A DNA stretch of 64,000 bases from an uncultured Phycisphaerales bacterium (GTDB lineage Bacteria; Planctomycetota; Phycisphaerae; Sedimentisphaerales; Anaerobacaceae), in assembly GCA_937927975.1 (NCBI GenBank), contig CALEZT010000010.1, positions 85,259-149,258 on the forward strand, written 5' to 3'. Shown here piece after piece: positions 53,519 to 60,284 of this stretch. A program made the translations under genes and the position numbers. Positions within the stretch are counted from its first letter, which is position 1; the number at the start of each line of letters is the position of its first letter. The notes below the pieces were generated by a model, which saw only the letters and a list, made by a program, of their open reading frames with translations, searched no databases and was not told the origin of the DNA.

Positions 53519-53556
53519 GTATTCGATTTTGCGTCTTTGTCTTTCGATTTTGCGAC
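53519..53556 (-). promoter_or_regulatory. XylR-type operator, copy 1
   Basis: Read in the direction of the prepilin gene (53556 to 53519), it contains CGCAAAATCGAA twice, with starts 21 bases apart. The whole 38-base site matches copy 2 (54943-54980) at 34 positions, with differences only in the 6-base centre. AraC-family activators bind such direct repeats, and the AraI and XylR sites use a comparable 21-bp spacing. Confidence 0.75.
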
Positions 53557-53601
53557 ATCTCCGGTCGGTATGCATTGCCGACCTCCCGATGCGGAACGCC
53601 T

Positions 53602-54792
53602 TTAGGGCAGAAGGTTCACCGATCGTCTGCGATGCTGCTGCGGGGTCGTGTGCACATGGCGTTTGAACGCGATGCTGAAGTGCACGGGATTCGAGAAGCC
53701 GCAGCGCCCTGCGATCTCCGTCAGCGACCAACTGGTCTCCACGAGCATTCGACAAGCCCGCTCGATGTGCGTTCGCTGGATCTCCTGGTAGACACTGGTG
53801 CCCACCACGTCCTTGAAATGCCGCTCCAAAAGACGTCGGGAGGTGGAGGTCGCCTCGACGACATCGTCGACGGAGAGAACCTCCGCGGCGCGGCTCCGGA
53901 TGAAGCGAAGGGCCTTGATGACGATCGGATCTTCAACAGCCAATACGTCCGTCGATTGTCTTGTGTGAACGTAGGTGGGCCGCAGGCGGATTTCCTTCCT
54001 CGGCGGTCTTCGGCTGGTCATCTGGCGGTCGAGCTGGGCGGCCGCTTCGTATCCCGCCTCCTCGAAGTTCATGGCGATACTCGACAGAGGCGGGTGGGTC
54101 AGTTCGCAGATCATGTCGTCGTCGTCGACGCCGAGAATCGCGATCTCGTCGGGAATCCGCCTTTGTGCGATCTTGTTGGCCTCGACCACCTGCTGGGCGC
54201 GATCGTCGTTGCAGACCATGAGCCCCACCGACTTGGGCAGCGAGGCGAGCCACTCGGCCATGGAGATCTGCTCCGCCTCCCACGTGAGGCAATTGGACGG
54301 GCCCGGGGGCTCGTACAGATGGACGGTGAATCCGGCCTGTGTGACCCTGCGGACGAAGCCCTCCTGGCGGATGCGCGACCAGAACATGTGATCGTATCCG
54401 CAAAAGGCGAACCGGGTGAAACCGCGGTCGAGAAAATGCTCGGCGGCCATTTGCCCCACGGTGCCCGCTTTCTCGACAATGCTGCAGCAGCCGGGGGTCT
54501 TCTCCTCGATCGGCAGGACCACCGACGGAAAACCGTGAGGGATGAGCGTTTCGAGCTGCGCCTGGTTGGCAATGAACGTGATGATGCCGTCGATGTGCTG
54601 GTCCCGCAGTTGCGTCGGCGTCCTGGTGTCCGTGGGAAAGACGTGATACGGCGGCCTCCTGTAGAACGGGGGTTCGCGGAACAGGATCCAGGGCCGGTGA
54701 AACCGGCAATACCGAACGATGCCCCGCAGCATCCCTCGCTCAGATGCGCGCGAGCAACCCAACATCAACAGCACTCTGCGACTGTCGACCAT
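53602..54792 (-). CDS. XylR-type transcriptional regulator (periplasmic-binding-like domain plus AraC HTH)
   Basis: A 396-aa regulator. The N-terminal part (about 5-275) is LacI/PBP1-like: VLLMLGCSRASERGMLRGI, DGIITFIANQAQLETL, FPSVVLPIEE, FAFCGYDHMFWSRIRQEGF, GLMVCNDDRAQQVVEA and IAILGVDDDDMICELTHPPLSSIAMNFEEAGYEAA, a fold that binds a sugar effector. The C-terminal AraC-type DNA-binding part has LSVDDVVEATSTSRRLLERHFKDVVG, then SLTEIAGRCGFSNPVHFSIAFKRHVHTTP. The domain order is that of E. coli XylR. ATG 54792 is chosen because it follows a TATAAT box and starts the PBP fold; the frame continues upstream to 54882. Flanked by two copies of its probable operator. Effector likely fucose-related, but inferred. 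Confidence 0.9.
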   Translation of the reverse strand: MVDSRRVLLMLGCSRASERGMLRGIVRYCRFHRPWILFREPPFYRRPPYHVFPTDTRTPTQLRDQHIDGIITFIANQAQLETLIPHGFPSVVLPIEEKTPGCCSIVEKAGTVGQMAAEHFLDRGFTRFAFCGYDHMFWSRIRQEGFVRRVTQAGFTVHLYEPPGPSNCLTWEAEQISMAEWLASLPKSVGLMVCNDDRAQQVVEANKIAQRRIPDEIAILGVDDDDMICELTHPPLSSIAMNFEEAGYEAAAQLDRQMTSRRPPRKEIRLRPTYVHTRQSTDVLAVEDPIVIKALRFIRSRAAEVLSVDDVVEATSTSRRLLERHFKDVVGTSVYQEIQRTHIERACRMLVETSWSLTEIAGRCGFSNPVHFSIAFKRHVHTTPQQHRRRSVNLLP

Positions 54793-54798
54793 ATTGCC

Positions 54799-54827
54799 AT
54801 TATAGTCGCGCCCTGCACCAACTACAA
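54799..54827 (-). promoter_or_regulatory. Promoter of the regulator gene, apparently leaderless
   Basis: On the minus strand TTGTAG (54827-54822), 17-base spacer, TATAAT (54804-54799). A start about 7 bases downstream of the -10 box falls at or within a base or two of the ATG at 54792, so the mRNA would have almost no 5' leader. No ribosome site is visible. Confidence 0.6.
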
Positions 54828-54942
54828 ACCTTGCTCGACGAGATTCGCGGGTGAATCTGAGACTCCCAATCGGCAATCTCAATCCGATTCACCAAGCCGG
54901 ACTCCCGGCCAGGTCGGTCTCTTGGACTCCATTGCCCACAGC

Positions 54943-54980
54943 GTCGCAAAATCGAAAGATGCAGCCGCAAAATCGAATAC
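54943..54980 (+). promoter_or_regulatory. XylR-type operator, copy 2
   Basis: CGCAAAATCGAA occurs at 54945-54956 and 54966-54977, 21 bases apart, in the same orientation relative to the downstream GH29 gene as copy 1 is to the prepilin gene. CATAAT at 55001-55006 lies 20 bases after the operator and could be the -10 box, with no good -35, consistent with an activator-dependent promoter. Confidence 0.75.
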
Positions 54981-55035
54981 CCTCGACCGCATCTGCCGGA
55001 CATAATCAATGCACCTGTGTTTAGGAGAGACCATC

Positions 55036-56772
55036 ATGGAGATCCGAGCTGTTGCACGCGAGGAACGATGGGCCGCCTTGGTCCTGACCGCATTTGTGAC
55101 TCTCATGTGCCTGTCCCCTGCTGTCGAGAACTGCCGGGCCGAAGCGAACGTCGGGCAAACCCCAGGGTGGCAGAATGCCAAACCCGAGGCCCTGCGCCGC
55201 TGGCAGGACATGCGGTTTGGCCTGTTCCTTCACTGGGGCCCGGTGTCGCTCAAAGGGACGGAGATCGGCTGGTCGCGGGGCGGGCCCCGTCGCGGCCGCA
55301 ACGACGCGAGGACGGGCGACGTTCCCATGGAGGAGTACGACAACCTCTACAAGAGCTTCAATCCCGTCCACTTCAACGCCGACGAATGGGTGCAGATCGC
55401 CCGCGAGGCCGGGATGAAGTACCTGGTCTTCACGAGCAAACACCACGACGGATTCTCCATGTTCGACACTCAACAGTCGGACTACAAGATCACCAGCAAG
55501 GATTCCCCCTACGGCAAGGACGTGTGCAGGCAACTGGCCGACGCCTGCCACAAACAGGGCTTGGCCCTGGGCTGGTACTACTCCCCACGCGACTGGTATC
55601 ACGCGGACTTTGCCACGGAGAACCACGCGAAGTATCTGCAATTCTATCTGGCGCAACTGCGTGAGATCTGCACGAACTACGGCCGCGTGGATATCCTGTG
55701 GTTCGACGGTTTGGACAGTCCGCGCCAGCTCTGGGGCGACACGCCGGAGAAGTCGTTCATGATGCTCCGCACGCTTCAGCCGGACATCATCCTGAACAAC
55801 CGCGGCGGCTTGCCGGGCGACCTGGACACGCCGGAACAGCGGATCGGCGGCTTCAACCGGGAGAGGCCTTGGGAAACCTGCATGACGATCTGTCGCCAAT
55901 GGGCGTGGAAGCCTAACGACGACATGAAATCGCTCAAGCAGTGCCTCCAGACCCTGCTCTACACCGTCGGCGGCGACGGCAACTTGCTCTTCAACGTGGG
56001 CCCGATGCCCGACGGACGGATCGAGCCGCGTCAGGTCCAGCGGCTGCGCGAGATGGGCGACTGGCTGAAGAAGTACGGCGCCGGTGTTTACGGCACTCGC
56101 GGCGGGCCCTTCAAGCCGGGCAAATGGGGCGCCTCCACCTGCAAGGACAGCAAGATCTACCTGTACGTGATGAACTGGCCTGAGGAAGGGCCCCTCCTTC
56201 TGCCTGCGGTTGGGACGGTTCGAGCCATCAAGGGACTCAGCACCGCTGAGGCGACAATGAAACGCACCGATGTGGGCATCGCGATCGACGTGCCGGCTGC
56301 CGGCCGCGATCCGATTGCCACGGTCATCGAACTGACGGTCGACGGGAGTGCGTTTGAGATCGCACCTGTGGCCTTGCCCACCAGCGGCGACTCCCTCGCC
56401 ACGGGCAAGAAGGCAACCGCATCGACTGTCTTTCAGAAGAACCCGTCGTATGGACCCAGCAGAGCCGTCGATGGCGATTCGGACACGCGCTGGGCCACCG
56501 ACGCGAGCACCCGTTCCGCTTGGCTGGAGGTCGATCTGGGCAAACCCGAGACGATCCGGAAGGTGGCGATTGATGAACCCCAGGAGTTCAAGCGGGTGCA
56601 GGCGTTCGAGTTGCAGTATCACGACGGCCAGAACTGGAGGACATTCCACGAGGGCACGACCATCGGGCCCGAGTGGTCGGTCAGAGTCGAGCCGGTTGTG
56701 GCCCAGCGGTTCCGTCTGAACATCCTGAAAGCTCCCGGGGGGCCGACGATCGCGGAGTTCATGCTCTTCTGA
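55036..56772 (+). CDS. Secreted alpha-L-fucosidase, GH29, with C-terminal F5/8C module
   Basis: A 578-aa enzyme that removes alpha-linked L-fucose. ATG 55036 has TTAGGAGAG upstream; the frame begins at 55009. Signal peptide near ALVLTAFVTLMCLSPAVENCRAE. The GH29 barrel shows MRFGLFLHWGP (59-69), EYDNLYKSFNPVHFNADEWV, LVFTSKHHDGFSMFD and VDILWFDG with the probable nucleophile Asp224, followed by LLFNVGPMPDG and a beta domain. A C-terminal F5/8C-like module (from about 460, KATASTVFQKNPSYGPSRAVDG) probably binds glycan. It starts 56 bases after the operator and is followed by a URO-D-like gene after 13 bases. Confidence 0.93.
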   Translation: MEIRAVAREERWAALVLTAFVTLMCLSPAVENCRAEANVGQTPGWQNAKPEALRRWQDMRFGLFLHWGPVSLKGTEIGWSRGGPRRGRNDARTGDVPMEEYDNLYKSFNPVHFNADEWVQIAREAGMKYLVFTSKHHDGFSMFDTQQSDYKITSKDSPYGKDVCRQLADACHKQGLALGWYYSPRDWYHADFATENHAKYLQFYLAQLREICTNYGRVDILWFDGLDSPRQLWGDTPEKSFMMLRTLQPDIILNNRGGLPGDLDTPEQRIGGFNRERPWETCMTICRQWAWKPNDDMKSLKQCLQTLLYTVGGDGNLLFNVGPMPDGRIEPRQVQRLREMGDWLKKYGAGVYGTRGGPFKPGKWGASTCKDSKIYLYVMNWPEEGPLLLPAVGTVRAIKGLSTAEATMKRTDVGIAIDVPAAGRDPIATVIELTVDGSAFEIAPVALPTSGDSLATGKKATASTVFQKNPSYGPSRAVDGDSDTRWATDASTRSAWLEVDLGKPETIRKVAIDEPQEFKRVQAFELQYHDGQNWRTFHEGTTIGPEWSVRVEPVVAQRFRLNILKAPGGPTIAEFMLF

Positions 56773-56785
56773 GGAGCCCGGGCCC

Positions 56786-57817
56786 ATGACACCCCGCGAA
56801 CGGGTACTGATCGCCTTCGACCACGAGCGGCCCGACCGTGTGCCCTGCTGGTGCGGGGCCTCCGAGGAATTCTGGAGCAAGGCGAAACAGCAGTTGGGCT
56901 GCGAGGACGAGCCATTGCGGATTCGCCTGGGCGATGACTTCCGGCGGGTGTTGCCGGTCTACGCGGGGCCTCAGATCCCGCTGTCCAAGGGTGCCAAGTC
57001 CCGGACTGTCTTTGGCATCGAGCGGAACGGCATCGGCTACGGTCATCCGATGAGTCACCCCCTGGCGCAAGCCACACTGACCGAGGTGCACGACTATCCG
57101 TGGCCGGACCCGAAGTGGGTGGACGTCGCGCACATCCGCCGGAGTGCTCTGCAATATGCCGGTCGCTACGCCATCCTGGGAGGCGACTGGTCTCCGTTCT
57201 GGCACGACGCCATCGATCTGGTGGGCATGGAAAACCTGTTCATCAAGATGTACACAGAGCCGTCGCTTGTCGATGCGGTGTTCGGCCACATCGTCGACTT
57301 CTACAGCGCGGTCAACGAGCGGGTCTTCGACGCGGCAGCAGACGCGATCGACATCTTTTTCTTCGGCAACGACTTCGGCAGCCAGATGGGGCCGCTGTTG
57401 GGTCCGGATCTGTTCACCCGGTTCATCGTGCCGCACATGAGACGCCTGATCGATCTGGCCCGCAGCTACGGCCTGAAGACGCAGCTCCACTGTTGCGGCG
57501 GATTTGCGCCGCTGATCCCCCTGATGATCGACGCGGGCCTGGACAGCCTGCACGCGGTGCAGCCCTCCTGCTGCGGCATGGACCTGCCTGCGCTCAAGCA
57601 CGAGTTCGGCGACAGGCTCGTTTTCAACGGTTGCATCGACTCCCATCATGTACTGATCGAGGGCACGCCAGAAACCGTACGGCGTGAGACCCGCCGGGTC
57701 CTGGATGTCATGGCCCCCGGCGGCGGATTTGTCGCCGGCGCCAGTCACGACACAATTTTGCCCGAGACGCCGCTGGAGAACGTCCTGGCCATGTTCGAGA
57801 CCATCGCGGCGGGGTGA
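56786..57817 (+). CDS. Uroporphyrinogen decarboxylase-family protein (not haem pathway)
   Basis: A 343-aa cytoplasmic TIM-barrel protein starting MTPRERVLIAFDHERPDRVPCW, the typical opening of URO-D/MtaA-like proteins. GAGGAG precedes ATG 56786. LKTQLHCCGGFAPLIPLMIDAG carries the H-x-C metal-binding motif seen in cobamide-dependent methyltransferases of this family. The C-terminal APGGGFVAGASHDTILPETPLENVLAMFE matches the substrate-binding end. The canonical haem-enzyme N-terminal sequence is absent, so a methyltransferase or lyase role is more likely. Planctomycetes often encode such proteins next to glycosidases; the substrate is unknown. It is the second gene of the fucosidase unit. Confidence 0.85.
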   Translation: MTPRERVLIAFDHERPDRVPCWCGASEEFWSKAKQQLGCEDEPLRIRLGDDFRRVLPVYAGPQIPLSKGAKSRTVFGIERNGIGYGHPMSHPLAQATLTEVHDYPWPDPKWVDVAHIRRSALQYAGRYAILGGDWSPFWHDAIDLVGMENLFIKMYTEPSLVDAVFGHIVDFYSAVNERVFDAAADAIDIFFFGNDFGSQMGPLLGPDLFTRFIVPHMRRLIDLARSYGLKTQLHCCGGFAPLIPLMIDAGLDSLHAVQPSCCGMDLPALKHEFGDRLVFNGCIDSHHVLIEGTPETVRRETRRVLDVMAPGGGFVAGASHDTILPETPLENVLAMFETIAAG

Positions 57818-57901
57818 TCGCCTTTTCCTGTCGCGAGACGACCTGCCCAGGAGGCCTTGGGGAAATCAGCAGGTGCGGGAGCCGGGAGCGATCGGAAAGA
57901 T

Positions 57902-57982
57902 GCCCTCTCCGAGGGCAATAGGCCCGTCAAGAATCGAAAAAACGCTACAAGTCCCTCAAATTCAAGGACTTGTGACGATTCT
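57902..57982. other. Hairpins and nested inverted repeat in a 950-base gene-poor region
   Basis: The region 57818-58767 holds no intact gene. GCCCTC-TCC-GAGGGC (57902-57916) forms a short hairpin after the URO-D-like gene. Just downstream a nested inverted repeat pairs AGAATCG (57930-57936) with CGATTCT (57976-57982), and inside it ACAAGTCC (57947-57954) with GGACTTGT (57966-57973). The rest, from 57983 to 58320, shows only short GAGGGCAA direct repeats near 58141-58160. It could be a structured RNA or a recombination site; nothing proves either. Confidence 0.45.
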
Positions 57983-58320
57983 CGCAAACATAACGGAGAG
58001 GTCGGGATTCGATCTGCCCTCTTTCGCCAAGATCTTACAAGGACTCTGTTTACAGCTCAACTCCTGTGACAGCAAAGACTTAAAGACTCTTGGTGTTCTG
58101 CTGTTCTCACACGGTTTTTTGCCATCTCGTGACCCATTTTGAGGGCAATCTGAGGGCAACCTGAGAACAAATACGCCAGTCTACCGGTTCAAGATGCCCA
58201 GTGGATAGGAACCGGCAATCGAGCATGCCGTCAACGCAACTCGGTGGCACGCAAATCGCACGGCGTTCCGGAATCTCAAAGGAGGCTTGGCCCTGTGGTC
58301 GGCCCCCCGGTCTGACGACG

Positions 58321-58490
58321 CGGAGTGTCCTGGAGGAATCCGCGTCCGTCCAGATGGTCCATGTGCACATCCCCACGAGCAATGGGCGAATGCTGATCCT
58401 GTCGCGGTACGCCCAGCCGGGACCCGCAACGGGTGCTGATCCGGCTCAAGCTGGAGCTGCCGGCCCAACCGCCGCACCCGGATCACGGCC
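58321..58490 (+). pseudogene. Decayed transposase C-terminal fragment
   Basis: Frame 1 reads RSVLEESASVQMVHVHIPTS and continues with NGRMLILSRYAQP up to about 58419. The next frame then continues from 58421 with DPQRVLIRLKLELPAQPP. Together they resemble the C-terminal tail of IS1634/IS4-like transposases (a TTDGR-like stretch, an RYTxP-like stretch, then LKLELPxQPPP). A single frame change separates the halves and no body of the transposase remains upstream. Family assignment is from memory and is uncertain. Confidence 0.45.
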
Positions 58491-58635
58491 GCCTCCGGCG
58501 GCAACGAGGTGTCGATGTAGTGAAGACTCTCGGCTGAAACGGCCCTCTTTGACCATGTCAAGTCGGTTTGACCCAGCGAATCTGCGAAGTCGGGTTCATT
58601 CAGTCGAATTCAGTCGAAGATTTGCGTTTTCTGCA

Positions 58636-58664
58636 TTGACGTGTTACTCCGGCGATCATAGACT
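58636..58664 (+). promoter_or_regulatory. Sigma-70-like promoter upstream of the beta-helix protein
   Basis: TTGACG (58636-58641), 17-base spacer, TAGACT (58659-58664). Transcription would begin near 58671, about 97 bases before GTG 58768. Confidence 0.55.
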
Positions 58665-58767
58665 CCACTATGGCGTCGGACTGTGGCATGAAAGGATGGG
58701 TCGCAAAAGCGACTCCTGATGTACCGGTGAAGGGTATGCCAGTCCTATGGACAAGGAGGTTCCTACC

Positions 58768-60102
58768 GTGAATGGCCTCATTCAATCGTTGTCGGTCATC
58801 GTCTGGGCACTGATCGCGTCGTCATCCTTGGCCGTTGCACGAGAGCAGGACCTGACCGTGACACTGACAGGCCAGGAGATCTTCTTCTCGCAAGACACCT
58901 CCGTTGCTTTGGTCGTCTCCAGCACCGCCGGTGGTGTTGTCAGCACACCCGGTGAAGGCACTTTCCACTACGACTGCGGCACACAGGTTGAGCTCCAGGC
59001 TGACCCCGACCCATTGTTTGAGTTCGCTGGCTGGTGGGGAAGCACCTTCTCTACCGACAACCCGCTGACCCTCACAATGGAGAGCAACCAGCACGTCAAG
59101 GCGCATTTTCTGAGTGTGCTGTCCGTGCTCTATGTCGATGATGATGGTCCCGGCGATCCCGGCCCTGGCGATGCGAATATCAGTGATCCGTATGAAGACG
59201 GCACACCGGAGCATCCCTTCGACATGATTCAAGAGGCCATCGACGTGGCCCGGACGGGGGTCCGGATCATGGTCCGGCCTGGAACTTACTTCGAGACAAT
59301 CGACATGCTCGGCAAGAGCGTCGAGGTCAACGGCTTCAATTCGGACGACGCGAGCATTCTTCCGCTGCCGGTGATCGACGGCGAGGGCAAGGGCACGGTC
59401 GTGCGATGCACTCACGGCGAAGACCCCAATTGTATCCTGCGGGGTCTGGTGATCACCGGCGGCAAAGGATGGCAGGCCGGCGGGATTCTGTGTGTGGGCA
59501 GCAGCCCGACGATCCTCAATTGTCTGATCGTGGGCAATCGCGCCACGGCTCTCAATGCCGGCGGCGGGATTCACTGCGAAGACAGCAAGGCAGTATTCAT
59601 CAACTGCACGATCTCCGGCAACCACGGGGGCAGTGCAGGGGCAGGCGTCTGCCTGTCGAACAGCCGGGCGATTGTGCTGGACTCCATCGTGTGGGCGAAC
59701 ACACCCACGCAGATCAAGCTACTTGGATCCGCCAGTCCCCTCGTCGCTTATACAACCGTTGCCGGGGGCTGGCCGGGCGATGGCAACTTGCGTGCAGACC
59801 CACAATTTGTACTACCTGGGTATTGGGCCGATCCTGCGAATATCGTCGCGGTTCTGCCGGCGACCGATCCTCTGGCGGTCTGGGTGCAGGGGGATTACCA
59901 CCTGATGTCGCAGGCGGGCCGCTGGGACCCAATCTCCGAGACTTGGCTCAAGGACCTGGTGACCAGTCCCTGCATCGACGCAGGGGCGCCGGAGTCGCCG
60001 ACAGGACAGGAGCCATCGCCCAACGGCGGCCGCATCAACATGGGTGTCTACGGCGGGACGGGACAAGCCAGCAAGTCTCCGACGACAGGCGGCAATATGT
60101 AA
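58768..60102 (+). CDS. Secreted right-handed beta-helix protein
   Basis: A 444-aa protein. GTG 58768 is preferred to ATG 58747 because AAGGAGG (58753-58759) lies inside that extension, exactly 8 bases before GTG. Signal peptide SVIVWALIASSSLAVAREQ. An N-terminal repeat-like domain (FEFAGWWGSTFSTDNPLTLTME) resembles the InlB B-repeat/bacterial beta-strand repeats. After VLYVDDDGPGDPGPGDANIS, the body has parallel beta-helix rungs (IRVGNRAT-type INCTISGN, ILCVGSSPTILNCLIVG, GGGIHCEDSKAVFINC), typical of planctomycete pectin-lyase-fold surface proteins. No catalytic pair is recognisable, so binding or degradation of glycan is unproven. Confidence 0.82.
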   Translation: MNGLIQSLSVIVWALIASSSLAVAREQDLTVTLTGQEIFFSQDTSVALVVSSTAGGVVSTPGEGTFHYDCGTQVELQADPDPLFEFAGWWGSTFSTDNPLTLTMESNQHVKAHFLSVLSVLYVDDDGPGDPGPGDANISDPYEDGTPEHPFDMIQEAIDVARTGVRIMVRPGTYFETIDMLGKSVEVNGFNSDDASILPLPVIDGEGKGTVVRCTHGEDPNCILRGLVITGGKGWQAGGILCVGSSPTILNCLIVGNRATALNAGGGIHCEDSKAVFINCTISGNHGGSAGAGVCLSNSRAIVLDSIVWANTPTQIKLLGSASPLVAYTTVAGGWPGDGNLRADPQFVLPGYWADPANIVAVLPATDPLAVWVQGDYHLMSQAGRWDPISETWLKDLVTSPCIDAGAPESPTGQEPSPNGGRINMGVYGGTGQASKSPTTGGNM

Positions 60103-60284
60103 GGCCAGAGCACGAGTCGGCAGGGAGAAGGCTGTGGTCGAGGTATGTGGAAGAAGCGGTGCCATGGGGGATTCCGCTGCAGAATGATGGACTCCGACGG
60201 AGGAGCGGAGCTGACGACCTGGGTTCATGGGACCGAATGCCGTACTCTGGTGTAGTATGCGGGCCCCGTGCAGGAGCGTAATCT

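Noticed and set aside
54851-54892. Inverted repeat GTGAATC/GATTCAC as a third operator
   Set aside because: The arms are only 7 bases with a 28-base spacer and do not resemble the CGCAAAATCGAA half-site.
58201-58719. A 172-codon plus-strand gene
   Set aside because: Only a short stretch resembles a protein (a transposase tail) and it is interrupted by a frame change, so it is listed as a pseudogene fragment.
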